Assembly (NCBI GenBank): GCA_012064415.1
Contig: SSNU01000187.1
Coordinates: 72,340 to 136,339 of the forward strand
DNA length: 64,000 nt
DNA from: Gyrodactylus bullatarudis
Taxonomy: Eukaryota; Platyhelminthes; Monogenea; Gyrodactylidea; Gyrodactylidae
Reading direction: 5' to 3'
Within the stretch, counting starts at the first letter, position 1. Every line of letters starts with the position of its first letter. The position numbers and the translations under genes are program-made. The notes under the pieces were generated by a model. The model did not search any database. It saw only the letters and a list, made by a program, of their open reading frames with translations, and was not told where the DNA came from. Below are positions 48,511-62,500 of the stretch, in pieces.

Positions 48511-49098
48511 ATATTCTCAAGGATACTCTTAAACGTCATTTATTTCTGTCATGACGGTTTTGAAATAAAGATTTTATTTTTTATATTCTACATTGGTATT
48601 TTGTAAACTTTTTCTTCGTTGAGTTTGAGCAGAAACAACAAAAGTATATTGATACACCACTTGTAATTGAAAATTTTCAAACCATGCGTGATTGCTATGA
48701 CTCATTGTCGAATCTATTCTCTTCTAAACAGTATGGAGGTCAGATATTCCCATGTATGTATGATTAAGAGAATATATGCTTATGTTCTGTTTGCCTGCTT
48801 TTGGCATATATCGGATATATTGTGGGTGTGTTGTATGTAGATATATATTTCATTCATTTCTATAGGTCAATGAAAACAACCAATCAGAATCTTTTTTACA
48901 TTATCATAAACATTGAATGATGGAACGTATAATTGTTAGAAATTTTGATCTTTTACTCAGTCAAAAACATTCCCATAAAAAACGTGAGTTATTTTGAATT
49001 GTGAATTAAACTAATTGATATGGTTTAAATATCTAATTGGTATTTCTACTTTCGATTGATTAGCTAGTTTTAAAAATAGAATTTTGAAGCTCCAACAA
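48511..49098. other. RPA1 3' UTR and CD36 gene 1 promoter region
   Basis: About 590 bp: the RPA1 poly(A) signal, then AT-rich DNA with no recognised element. Confidence 0.4.
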
Positions 49099-52000
49099 AT
49101 GACTCCAGAAAAGCGAAGAAAGTGTAAATTCTTTGCTGTAATTGTTGCTGCCATAATAGGAACTATTCTCTTCGGTCTGTCCATTTGGGTAAATGACAAC
49201 ATAAACACAATTATGATTAGAGTGATAAACTCTGTAAGTAGAACTGGTGTATTAATTTAATTGATTTTATCATTAAAATATACACATTGCTTAGAAACAA
49301 GTTTTGAGAGAAGACTCAGAAAGTTTTAAAAATTGGAAAAATTCCAGTGTCAACATTTACTTTGCTGTTACTCTCTTCAACTTGACCAATACCGAACAGG
49401 TTTTAAATGGTGAGGACCCTGAATACCAGGAAATTGGACCATATGTTTATCTGTAAGTAATAAAATTGGTAATTTACCAAATTATTTTTAAATGAAATTA
49501 TAATACATTAGCAAGTTGACCTATAATCCACTTTAAAACAAGATTGTTAAATAGAGTACCATTTTTCTTCAAAAAATTATCGAAATTGAATGATTTGGCA
49601 CGGTATTTGGCAATAAGAAGACACTGAAAAGTTGAATAAAGCTAAAAGTTTTGCCTTAAACTCTAAGATATATCTAGACAATAATTTAAAATTCTACCGC
49701 ACTGAAGATTCGAAATCTGCACATGTAAAAATCGAATTAATCTACTAATGGTTAGGATATATACTGAGTCAGACAACTTTTTAGGTCCAATATATATCAA
49801 AAAAAAGATGTGTCCTAGTTTAGATATTTATTAGTTTTAAATATTTTGAAATACATCAAGCCTATCATTGGAGTCCAAATATATACCCGCGTGCGAATAA
49901 ATATCTAAATATCTAGAAGAAAAGCGGTGCTTTATTTCTTAAATTTCTATCAAATTAAATAGTTAAAGTTTGACAACTTTTATAAAATGACATAAAAAGT
50001 ATGATTTATTCGAAGATTTTTCCAACTTTATATATTTGTTAGCAACCCACTTAATAGCATCTATGCTCAATAAAAAAACTCGATCTCAAGAAAAAACAAA
50101 AAATCTATGGTATGAAGGTGAGAATTCACTTTTGTACAATATTTTTCCCCGGATAGTTAAGATTATTTTTTGAATTTCATGATGGATTATGCATGAGTTT
50201 TTGAAATAAAAATATTAGAGATAAAAATCAATCTGGTGAAAATTATAGTAATTTTTGAATTTCGAAAATACGTCAAATTTTCACAATTGATATTTTCAGA
50301 CAATTGAAGCAATTAAATGCTGTTATTTGGGATCAATATCAGATAAATGTTTCGAATACGGTCATCAAAGTTCACAGAATTTCAGTCTTTCCAAGACCAA
50401 ATTCAAAACATTTATCTGATGTTGATACCAAATATCAGCATTCAATTGTTTCAATTGTCTGAAATCAACAAAAAATTTGAGCTTGAAAATAGAATATGCG
50501 GCTATTCGTAGTATTTTCGAAATTCAAAAATTACTTTAATTTTGACCAGATTGATTTTTCTCTTATATTTTTTTCAAGATTTATAAGTTTCTCATAAAAA
50601 TTCTCACCTTCATATCAATTAGGTTTAGAATAATTCTTGAAGTTTAACAAAAAGATACAATTCCTAAATACTACTATCAGATTAATGATACAGTATTACG
50701 ATGGCTGCAATTAACAATCAAATTTTTGAGAATCTCAACAAATAAACAAATTATTCATAGTGAAAAATATTTTTTTACAAAAATATGAGAAAGCATTAAA
50801 TTAAAATATGATTAATATATTCAATTGGTTATACATAATTGTTAGTGTTTATAAAACACTGTGTCTAATCAACTAAAAGAACTCTTGTTCGTGTAAATAA
50901 AAATATAACAAATTCTAATACATTCAACAATCAGATTGTTAATTTTCTTCTCGTGTCAAATTAATTTGTGTATTAGATATTCAAAACTGCACTTTCAATC
51001 TTGCTTCATTTTCTTTGTAAAAATTATGAATTTATAATAAGAATAGTTTAAAATGAAAACCCAAATTTGATTGATATCTTTTGTGATTTCAATAAAGAAT
51101 TCATAGAAAAAAATTATAGAACAAAGGTGAAAATAATAAAGCTTATATTTGATCTGATCTCTCCAGACTTGTACATTGGCTTGATACGGATATAATAAAA
51201 TTCTCTGAAAGCACAGACCAGGAAGGCATTCTACTATTTCTCTCCAGGATGCCTACTCTTACCTCTTGTTCAATAATTATAATTGATTATAATTATGAAA
51301 AGATAAAGATAATTGCATTAAAACAACAGAAGATTTGTAATCAGTGTATTCACAAACCATAGGACAGACAAAAGATTGGATGCAAGTCATGAAAAGAGTC
51401 TCGAAGACCTTAAGGGTAAATGCGTTTTCCCAATCAGTAATTTCAGTTTCATCTGGGTCAAGTACTGGAATAAGATTGAATTTATTAAAACTTTGGACAG
51501 AAAGATACATGTAGTAGTCAATTCAAGTCAAAAATTTAAATATTCTCTAAAATACAAAAAATTTAAAAACTACTGGAGCAAAATTCAACTATTCTATCGT
51601 CTAACTTTAGAAAGAAAATGGAATTTTTCGCCGTACCCGAAGTGAAGTGTTACCGAAAATTCTTTGCGCTGATGAGAAAGGCTTGAAAAATTCTTTTAAA
51701 ATTTTATCAAAATTCAAACAACATTTTTTAGAAATATTTTACAATCTATAGCTCCTAGCTCAAAATCGTTAGGGTTAGAAAAATGTCTGTTCTTTAATTC
51801 GACATAACTTTGATTGATATTGGTTGGGAAAAAATTTTCGTACTCAAAAACAATTACCTTAAAAATCGAATTTTTAAAAAACATTTCTCACTTTTAAGCT
51901 CTACGAACCCTCCAAATTTTATCCCAATTTACTATTTTTGCACGACCGGCTTTTTTGTCCCCGGATGGTCTCGTAGGTTGCTGTTTTACTCAATTTAGAT

Positions 52001-55000
52001 TACAAATGAGACTTTTGATAGAGAATAACATTATGAGAAATAAGTGAAATTCTTTTTTTGGCTGTGATACAAATTCCTGAATAATAAAATTCTCGTTAAC
52101 ACATGATTTTTTTATTATCGAGTCATATTTCTATAATTCGTATCCTGAAAAATAATTTTTTTAACCAAATTAAATCATACGTTCATTTTCACAGAGATGA
52201 TTATGGTCGAGAAAACCATCCGATATATGTGTAATCAGTGGAGCGTCAAAAATATGACCTAAAAAACTCATTTATAGGCGCTGATAAAAAGGCATTTATT
52301 TTTTGGGTCATATTATATTACTTTTAAAATTTCCCTACTACTTATGAGTCAATTTTAATAAATAAGAAATGATTTGCTCTGGTTGGCAGTGCAACATCAA
52401 ATATTATAATATAGATCTCCCGTTCTAGATTCTAGGAATACATTGGGTCAGGATTCGATAAAATGCGTTATTTATATGGACTTGGTGTTGGTACTTTTGG
52501 CATGGTTAAAAGAATGTAAAATAAAACATGCTGCATGACGTAATCAAAATGTCAATCATGGGAAATCAAAGAATGAATGTGATTGGTCAATTAGATTAGG
52601 TATGGGGATATTCTATGCAAAGGATACATTATGTATAAATATGACCTATAAATATGCGTTTTAAAAAATATGACCCATTACAAAATATATGACCATATAT
52701 GCTCTTATAGCTTTTAATATGAAACCTCAAACCTCTTCTGATTATACCAATGTGCTTTATTTGTTTAATATACCTTACTTGTTAAATATGACTCATATGA
52801 CTTTTTGATGCTCTAGTAATCAGTGAAAAATTATTTTTGTTAACATTTTCTAGAAATCACTAGAGCCTCAAAAAATGCTCTGTTCTGAAAACCATTTAAA
52901 CAATAAATCAGGGTTCAAATTTATAAGGTCTTAAAATGTATTATTTTGAAGATGAGGTACTTCATTCATATCAATAATCTCAATCCAGATTTTATGAGGT
53001 AGAGAAATTATTTTCAAAAATTTACTTAGCTCAAAAATAGCTTTGGAGATAATAATTTTAGTTTAGTTTCAACGTTAATTGATTTTTCATATACTTATTT
53101 TTGACTTACTTGTAAGTAATTTTGGGGGGGTAAGTTTTTTTTGGTAAATTCGCGATAAAGTATTAAAAGAATACCTTGAAATAGAAAAATAATGCTTTTC
53201 AAATATTTTAGATCCTAAGAGTTTTTTTTAGGTATTATTTTTAGAGGCTCTAATCACTGTAATAAAATTTAATTTTAGACAAAAACGAGAAAAAGAATCC
53301 TATTCATTCGAGAATTATGGCCAACATTTGACTTACAGAGAAAAACGATACTTCTATTTCCAACCAGAATTATCCAATGGTGATCCATACACTGATAGAG
53401 TCTTTCAGATTAACATGATTGCCAATGTGAGTACTTGGTCCTCCTAAAAAGATGATTAATTTTACTTTGAAATTCTTAAATATTCTGAACAGACTCTCTA
53501 TCACACGTCAAATTCTTTTCTTGGAAGAATAAGTGTCAATGGTTTTAGCATGGATCTATTCAATAATTGGACTGCTCACGAATTCATGTGGAATTATGAG
53601 GATAAAGTCCTCGATATTGGTAATAGTCGAGGCGGTCTCTTCTATGGAGTAAGTAAATCAGGCTTATCTGTATAATTAAATCAACTTGAGTAAGATTTAT
53701 TTATCAGAAAAATGGTACAGTTGGAGGAAATAATACAATACATACTGGCCTTAACGACATCACTTCCTTTGGTAAAGTCATCATGTCCGAGGGAAAAACG
53801 TGAGAATATTTTATTCATGATTTTGATGTATGAAATTTTATCATTCTCTCTCTCTAGTGCAATTGACGTCTGGTCTTCTGAACAGGCCAACATGATGAAT
53901 GGAACAGGTTTGTCTTTCTGCATCATATTTTCAATATTTTCGTGTATCAATCATAGGTTAAGAGATTAATGTTTTTTTGCAATTGTTAAATGGAATTTCC
54001 TTATTTAGATGGAAGTATGTTTGCACCCGGGCTAACCAGATTTCAAGACCTTTATGTATTCGCTGCTGATGTTTGTCGCTCATTCAAGATGATATACAAG
54101 AAAGACGTTAGAGCAATTAATGATAATCGTATTCTTGTGAGTCTTATCAATAAATTTTTTGACAATGATTTACATGTTACCGTGAAAATTTGGAAATCAG
54201 CGAATGGTCGACAATCACCTGTAAACAATGAGATTTCATTTTATTCAAAGGCCTTGTTTATTTAATCCCATTGTCTTACTTTCCAAACATACTTTGAATC
54301 AAACCTTTTTCGACAAATTATCAAAGAATCAGCCTTATGATGATATTTTGTAAATGGAAAATGCAAAAAATAGACGGGGAGATACATCTCAATCTAATAT
54401 TTTTAATACTAATAACTAATATCTAAAGTTTTGTGAATTGATTCACACCAGATCAATTTGTCTTAGTCATTGTAATTCAAAATATGTACACGAAATTCTC
54501 TTGTCAGCTAAAATAGATAGTATGAAGTATGAGACTGATTCTGTTTGGGCAAAAATGATGTGTGTGAAAGGTAAGAAAACTGGACCAAAGAAAAAAGCCC
54601 TTTGAATTAAATAAAATATCATTGTTTGAGATATTTATAAATCCCATCTTCAATAGTGATATTTGTCCATTCACGGTAACATATACGTATAACATTAGGA
54701 ACTTAGGTTTCAGTAAAAAATGGAAAGTACATTTTTATATTTTTCAGTTGTATCAATATTCTGGGGCTCCCGAACAAGGTCTTAACGCTACGATGAATCC
54801 ATCTAATAAGGGATTCTGCGTCAAGGATGCTCTTGGACCAGAATGTCCACCAGCTGGTCTCATGGATCTTTCAAGATGTCGAATGAAAGATTCAAGAATG
54901 ATCCCATTATATGCTAGTCAACCAAGATTTTTCAAAGCTGATCCTAGAGTTTATAATCGCATAAAAGGACTTAAGCCTGCTTCGGAAGATGATCAAACTG

Positions 55001-58000
55001 TCTTGAATATTCATCCAGTGAGTTTTAACATATTTTTCATTCTTAAGATACGACTTTAAAGAAATTGGCTTTTCCAATAAATTATTATTTATCTTTCACT
55101 TACAAAATACTACTACAGGTTAAGTGCTGTCAAAGAAAAAAATTTATACACCCTTCTTCTAAAATTAACCACCTATATTTTTTATCTATTTTAATTTTAT
55201 GTCTACTCAAAAGTATTACAACTAAATTATAAAATATAAATTATGAAAAATGACCAAAAATCCAAAAATAAGTTTATTTTATTCGGATTCTCGCTTTCAT
55301 TCGGTTTATTTCACTATAATCCAGGGTATTTTTAAGTTTTTCATTACAGAGTTATGCTATAACTAGAAAATTATCTGAATTTTATAAATAAAGATTAAAA
55401 GTTAGATCATCGTACAGAGCTTGTTAAGACAATTTCAAATATGTGTATTCAGATGTAAACGATCTCTCTAACCAAGAATTTTATGATATTTCAAAGTGTA
55501 TTTCATTTCAATTTGAGTCAGGAAGGAAATTTTTTCATATTAAAATTCAATAAACAGCTCAGAAACAAACATTCATAGGTGTGATCCGATACTAATTTGC
55601 AGTTTAAAACTGTAATTGACCATAATTATGATTATCGAGGTTGATTCATCAAGCCTGTAATTAGTGCTAAACCTGCAATAACCAATTAGCAAAATTTCCA
55701 AAAAATAGTGAATACTACTTGTAAGTTAATTATAATTGATGATCTATTCGGTTATGGTGAGCAGAATTTTATGTCTTAACATGGGTTCATTGATCAGACA
55801 TTGAATTAAGAAACGAAAGAAGCTAAAATTATATCAAAAGCTTAAAATTTTTGTTCGATCAATCAAAAGCTTTCAGACCAGGCCTCATTATGAGATTGAG
55901 ACGCTTTGGAAACAGCATGAATCAGGATAATTATTAAGAAAAATAACATGAAAATTAGCATTCAGACCAAACTACTTATTACTTATACTAATTAGTAATA
56001 CTCTAGTTACACTTTTATTTTGATCTTGTGATACTAAAATATACTGAAATGATCCTGAACCGAATCTGGTCTCATTGTCGATTTTCATTCAGTTTTGGCG
56101 ATGTTCACGGCTTCAAATAGGTCAAATTTCAGGATTTTCATGCTTTTTTTCAACTCTGTCAGACCTCATTTTCACGTGTAGAATGGGACATTTTGAGAAG
56201 TGGTTTTCAAATAGAATTTCAATTCATCATAATGAATAGTACTTATAATTACGATAAGCTCCCTTTTCACCTTTTAAATCAATCTTTGGGATTATATTCA
56301 CACAAAAATTCATAGTCTTGAGATACTGTGACCTACTCAAACAAATATTACACCGTTGAACGTAAAAAATTTGAATTTTTCTCCAAAAATACCAACCATA
56401 AAAATGGTTGAATTCTATAAAATATCTTATTCCATATTATTTGCTAATACCTTTTTTATTTAAAAATTCATAATCTCTTAGGAAACTGGTTATCCTTTGG
56501 AGGCAACCAAAAAGTTACAGTTCAATATGTACGTTAAAGATCCCCAAAGCAACTACTATTTCTCTCACCACTATGAAAAAATGCATGGGGACTATTACAT
56601 GCCAATCTTTTGGATTCAAGAGGTAAAATTAAAATTTTTAGTATCTTCTTTGGTTAAATTCAAAGTTAATTGATATGAAGTTGAGAATCTATTATTTTTA
56701 CAGAAATCACGATTTTTTCATCATAAATTCGAATATGTTGAAGATTTTTTGGAATCCTACTCATGTTGCCCACTTTTATCAGTTGAAGAAAAAAATCCTA
56801 AGAAAATTATTTATATGAAAAATATGGCCACGTTTCAAATTTCGATTTGGCGCCAAAATCCTATTTTTTCGAACTTTGAACCGAAAATTTTTATTGATTT
56901 GAAAGTTGGAGAGTGATCAAGAGGTTTTTCAGGATCAAGATTGGACAAGAAAGCTGATTAGCACCACCGAATTACCGACAGTTACCCCATTTTCGAGAGA
57001 TTTTGAATTATCGAAATTAGTGAGTAGGATTCCAAAAAATCTTCTACATATTCGAATTTATGATGAAAAAATCGTGATTTCTGTAAAAATAATAGATTCT
57101 CAACTTAATATCAACCTAATTTTATTTAAAATGACCTCTTCCCTATAGTCTGCTAGAGCTGACTCGAAAATCCTCAACGAAATCTTCACTAAACTGACTG
57201 ATGGAAAAAAGAAATTGGTGACAATCAACTACATTCTAATGGCAATTTCAATCGTAATTATTTTATCTGCATTCCTGTTTGCGATTTATCTTGTATTTTT
57301 CGACAACTCTAATCTGGGGAAAAAGAGTCCCGTCTCAACAAATTCAACACCACTCTCTAACAGGTCATCCGATTCTCTGGATTACAAACAGGTTAAACAG
57401 TCTGGTGATAATGTTGTAAGTTTTTATTATCATCCCACAAAAAAGGATTGTCTCTTCCATAAAAATAGAACATGTCACGAGAATAATAACAATAGATTAT
57501 ATTTTATTTGAACCTTGCATGAAAGAGTAGGTTATTTTTTCTACCTCATTGTAGCTAATTGCTACATAACTCTTAACATGTAATAGAAGTGCTTTCTCTG
57601 ATGATAACCCACTCGCATATTTAATCAAGTAAAACTATTATTTATTTTGAAAGAAAAAATCTGGTAAGATTGTTCAATTTCTGTTTCGTTTTTCTACTGC
57701 TCAAGTGTTCTTCTATTTGATATATATCTGATTAGCTTAAAAAGAGAATTATCCAAAGCATTTTCTTCATTCTTGATTTCATTACAAATTCTCTGCATGT
57801 TACAATGATTCATCAGTTCACAAGTGAATCGCAATTGATTAGCTTTTAATTATTTTTATTTATTGTTGAAAAATGACTGGAATACTAATCCATCATTGAA
57901 TTCTATGGATCAAGTACTTGTAAGCTTTTCAATTCATCTTGTATTCATCTTTCTCTTTAGAATATCTAAAGTGTTTTACATCGGGGGTTGTTATCTAGAT

Positions 58001-58269
58001 AATTTTATCAGGGAAATTTCCTATTCTCTTCAACACTAATCACCTATTGCTTAGCTATCTTTTTCTCATGTCTTATCAACTTCTCAGTTGTTTGACACTA
58101 AACAAATCGATTTTTGCCATCTTGTTATCTAAGATGATATGGGAACAGTTGTAAGATATTTTGCATTAAAACTTTTTCTGCTTTATAATCTGCTCATCCC
58201 CCTACTGGAAGAAAATTCTAATATTTGTCTTTTTCATTTCAGGATGATGATCCAGATCCTTACGTATGA
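49099..58269 (+). CDS. CD36/LIMP-2 family scavenger receptor, copy 1
   Basis: Eleven exons: 49099..49233, 49295..49452, 53279..53426, 53493..53648, 53708..53799, 53858..53907, 54009..54136, 54748..55017, 56482..56622, 57149..57415, 58243..58269; 523 aa. Two membrane spans bracket a lumenal or extracellular domain: residues about 11-31 (FFAVIVAAIIGTILFGLSIW) and about 451-477 (INYILMAISIVIILSAFLFA). Family motifs include EIGPYVYL, NGTVGGNNTIHTGLND, DGSMFAPGLTRFQDLYVFAA then DVCRSF, and the Cys-rich GFCVKDALGPECPPAGLMDL. Such proteins bind lipids or lipoproteins and traffic between plasma membrane and lysosome. The short cytosolic tail ends DDDPDPYV. Introns 2 (3.8 kb), 8 and 9 hold repeats. 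It is a tandem duplicate of the next gene. Orthology to CD36, SCARB1 or SCARB2 is unresolved. AATAAA at 58309-58314. Confidence 0.93.
50108..50624. repeat. TA-foldback subfamily with distinct interior, CD36-1 intron 2
   Basis: Ends GTATGAAGGTGAGAATT and its near-inverse, before CAATTAGGTTTA. The inner arms carry GATTTTCAGACAATTGAAGC-type sequence and ACATTTATCTGATGTTGAT inversions. The half copy at 11031-11272 belongs to the same subfamily. Confidence 0.65.
51310..51410 (+). repeat. Dispersed repeat, third copy
   Basis: Shares TGTAATCAGTGTATTCACAA and CAAAAGATTGGATGCAAG with 35440-35530, and the inverse with 32395-32450. Confidence 0.5.
52240..52816. mobile_element. hAT-like MITE with 8-bp target duplication, CD36-1 intron 2
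   Basis: TAATCAGT occurs directly at 52232-52239 and 52817-52824. The ends match imperfectly (GGAGCGTCAAAAATATGAC against CTAGAGCATCAAAAAGTCAT on the other strand). The interior has several AATATGACC words. The 8-bp duplication points to hAT. Confidence 0.6.
52858..53272. repeat. Inverted-repeat element (TAGAGCCTC ends), CD36-1 intron 2
   Basis: Same family as 35560-35885, opposite orientation. AATCACT flanks both ends (before AGAGCCTC on the left, after GAGGCTCT on the right), a probable 7-8-bp target duplication. A G-run lies at 53124-53130. It ends 7 bp before the exon 3 acceptor. Confidence 0.65.
56665..57125. repeat. TA-foldback copy in CD36-1 intron 9
   Basis: Begins AGTTAATTGATATGAAGTTG and ends with the inverse, before CCTAATTTTA. 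It has inner arms with the TTTCAGGATCA and AATTTTTATTGATTTGAAAG family motifs. It fills most of the 526-nt intron, so the intron consists largely of the element. Confidence 0.75.
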
Positions 58270-59595
58270 ATCAATTGAGCTCTGAAACTAGTTATAATTT
58301 TTCTATTTAATAAACAAGGAAGCCTCGGAAAATTGCATATTTACGACAACAAGACAGAGATGAAGAGTTTTTTGTATTAATTTTATGACGTCTCTATTTC
58401 CAAATCCCCTCCCCTGTCACAGACTACGAATCCATGTGCCAATGACTAACTTGATGATGTGTGTCAATTAATTTTTTTAATTTTTTACAAATTCTATGAA
58501 TTAACTCACATAATTACAGATTCGACCTAGCCGTTAAAATAGGTCTCAATTCGAATTTGATATAAATGAATTTTTAGATTTTTATTCTTCTCTATTCGTC
58601 ATTACCTACTTCCTCCACCCTCCGAGTTCTTTTATTATTTTGAAACAAATTATTTACAGTATTAACTTTAGATGCAACACATACTCTTCTACTCTTACCT
58701 TTTACACAAGTTGAATTATTATTGTATTTCTATCAAGTTATTGTAATCTGAGTTTTTTTATTGAATTATATTTATATACTTTATGCCATGTGGGTAAATA
58801 TTTATCTTATTAATTATTTATTTTAAGCAAACTTGGTTCATTTCAATTAGATCAATTATTATTATTTGCTTCGCTTGAATACTTTCATTGGCTCATCATA
58901 ATGTCATTTAGTATAGTATACACTAGCTGGTGTCATCTTATCTATGCTTTTTATGGAAGAAAAACAAGTAGTTCTATAGCTATAGATTTTACAAAATAAA
59001 AATGAACATTAATTTCTATTGGCTAGTTACTTCTAGAGCCAATCAGATCAGTTTGATCAATAGATTACTACATAGAAAATTTTTTTGTTTTATTATTCAT
59101 CTTCTGGAAGTAAACTCTTTCAAATATTTTCTCACTCTTATTTTTCCATTCCATAGTAAGTGTATAGTGCAATACGAGTTTATGTCTTCAAGCCTGGCTA
59201 TTGATTAATTTTCCAATAGTAATTTGGTTTGAATTTCAAACTGTAAAATAGAAAAAAAATTCAACTCATCATGACACTTGTCATTTCTATTTATTTGGTA
59301 GATATTGACATGTAACATTTTTCTTTAAATAAACAAAGAATACGCTATCCTGTATCTTACAGTGTATTCATTCTCGATGAACTTCAAAATGTTTATCCTG
59401 ATTTAATTGATTTGTCATTTCGTTATAGACAAAAAATGAGCTAATTAAAAGAAAACTTCTCATCATCTATCATATTGAACAAAGAGCACATAACCACATT
59501 ATTGTTGTTCTCAGAGTGTGCAGTGTAATCTCAAAGTTTAATTATTATTCTCTGAAGAAAACTTCAATTTATAATTTTTCTCTAGTGTGGTCAAA
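58270..59595. other. Spacer between the two CD36 genes
   Basis: About 1.3 kb: the CD36-1 poly(A) signal, then AT-rich DNA. TTTTTCTCTAG at about 59574-59584 could be a 5'-UTR splice acceptor for gene 2. No coding frame is supported. Confidence 0.4.
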
Positions 59596-62500
59596 ATGGC
59601 TTACGAAAATCGACGTAAGCTACATCTTTCTCTGGTGATTGTCGGATTTATTTTTGGCATTTTATTTATGTCCATATCGATATGGGCGGGTAACAACGTT
59701 GAAAAGATCATGGAACGCGTCATAAGCTCTGTATGGACTACATTATTTACCATATTATTTTTAGAAAGCAGTCATTAAAGAGGGATCAGAAACATTTAAG
59801 AATTGGGAAAATTCTAGTGTTGAAATATTTTTCAAAGTTTACGTCTATAACTTAACAAATGCAGAAAAAGTGTTATCTGGCGAAGATCCACATTATAAAG
59901 AGATTGGACCCTACATTTACATGTGAGTTGCTCTGATAAAGATTTCGAGATACTTGAAGATTTACAAAGATGTAGGAATTTTGAGTTTAAGCATATCGAA
60001 TATTTTTGTTATTGATTTGATGTGCAAATCTAAAAAATTGACATTTTCAATAGAAATTTTTCTTCTTTTTTAATAAAAGTTAGTTAAGAGCTAACCCGAT
60101 TACTTTAACAGTGAGAAAAGAATCAAGGAATTCTATCAATTCGGCCAGAATGGAGAGGACCTAAAGTATTTGGAGAGGAGATACTTTTACTTTGACAAAG
60201 CTCAGTCCCGAAATGATCCTCATTCAGATATGGTTACACAGATAAACCTCTCCTTAAATGTATGTTCAATTATAATGATAATTATTGATGAAGTATATGT
60301 TTTATATCTTTTTTGTTCGATAGTATTTCCATTATTCAAGTGTAGATTGTACTATTGAGAAACAAACTACTAACAGACAATATAATTTTATACAGTAATG
60401 AATAATAAATTGATTTTGAATAATCCAAGTTGAAAAGAATAATATCACCTCAGTATATTTGTTACAGTGAATCTGGAAACAAATGTTAGGAAATCTAGAA
60501 AACTTTGAAATCCCGATAGAATTTCATCAACTGGTTTAATATCAACTTTTTTACTTAGCCTCCTGTAAAATTTCGCAGACAACCAATATTAAAAAACATA
60601 TTTACCGTATTAACCGGTTTTTGTCTTCACCTCAGATTAAACTCAAAGCTTATTAAAGCATACGATAGTTTTCTTTTTTCTTCGGCAGTTTGTTCATACC
60701 ATTTATGATGAATCTTTTACAGTTTCCTATCTTCAATTGGATCAAATATATATATATGTTACAGTGATTCTGGAAACTTATGTGAATGAGTCTGTAGACT
60801 CCCTAGTAAATCAAGGAATCTGGAAACTCGGTATTCAGATTCCCTGATTAGCTATTTACTAGTAACAGTGAATCTAAAAATTTCATATTTAAATTCATGT
60901 AATCTATTTGAAAAACTACAGACTTTCAGGGAGTCTGCAGACTCACATAAGTTTCCAGAATCACTGTAACATATATAATATATATTATATTATAATTATA
61001 AATTATATCATATATTATACAGGGGGGTGGGGTGTTGAAAGAAACACTTCAAATCTAATCTTGAATCTCGAATTGGATATTTAGATTTATTCTTTCTATT
61101 AATAGATTTATGTTAGAAATGGCTAAAAGTTTGAAAGATTGCAAATGAACTTTCTGAATATTAACAGAAAAATAATTCATAAACTTATATCAGTATTTAA
61201 AAGAAACGGTATAAAACTTGTTGATTTCCTGTAAATTAGTAATTTTCTAGATAATCTTATTTGATCTCTCCACAGACAGTATGTCACAATCCAATGGGAA
61301 TAGCTGAGAAAATTGCACTGAGATTTCTGAATGAGAACCTGTTCAAGACAATGCCAGTTCATGATTATCTCTGGGGCTACTTGGATCCCTTGATTGAACT
61401 TTCCGGCAAGGGAAATCAGAGTGGAATTTTCCTGGGTGTAGGTTGATCTCAAATCTCTAAACTGGAGAGTCTCTGTGTATACCTTTCTAATTAATTTAAT
61501 TCTCAGATGAATGGAACTCTTGGCGATCCAACTACAATAAATACTGGCCTCTATGATATAAGCTTAATTGGATCAATCATTGAGTCTAATGGAAAAAGGT
61601 AATTGTTGAAAAGTACTTTGAAAATGGATTTTTTCTGTGAAAGACTGAGTAAACACTACTAAAAAAATATCTAGAGATAACAGTTGTGTTTTCTCTATTA
61701 CAAAACTCTTTTGCAATTGAAGAAAAATATAAAAGATCAAAAAGAAAATTCAGTCTACCAACCATTTTTTTTCTCAAATTCCAAGTATCTTTTCAAAGTG
61801 AATTTATTCCAACAATGGAAATACCGACAAATTTTAGTAACATTGAATAAATTCATGATAAGTGAAAATTCAAAATCTCTCAATCGGAGAAAATGTACCC
61901 GTCTCTTTTATCACATTGAGTTTCTATTTAAATTTTTTTTCTAAGAAAATTTTTATGAGTTTGAGTAAGTTTTTTTTTATTTTTCAGTGAAATGGACGCA
62001 TGGACAACATATGAGGCAAATATGATCAATGGAACTGGTAATAATCTCTGAATATTTTATCGGCCAAATCAGATAGGTTTATCACAAAAATCTTTCAGGG
62101 AACTAAAACATTAATAGATTTATGTGTGTAATTGGTTCTTTATTAAGGGGGGTTAACCAAGGATGTAAAAATCTTTCAGTAGAATAGATTATTTGCATTT
62201 TTCCAATGAGTTAATCAGATAAAGAATAAATTGGTTCAACTGTACTAAGAAATTATTTTGTAGTTATTAACATAACCAATAGAAATTTATCTTTTACATT
62301 CTATCAAAATATTTCAACAGAGAGCTAAGTAAAGCTCTTCTCGATAAATTTGGGCATTCAAGATTTTGGCATCCTTGAAAGAGATCAAACGTTATTTTTC
62401 AGGATCATTATTAGATAAGAATAACAGAAACAGTTGTTTGAACTCTTCATAAATCTTCGAGAAATTCTGCCACCTTGATGAAAAAATGAGAAATTTTTAA

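Noticed and set aside
51670..51700. CTGATGAG followed by GAAA as a hammerhead
   Set aside because: Only about eight bases separate the boxes, too few for a stable stem II, and there is no stem III or cleavage triplet.
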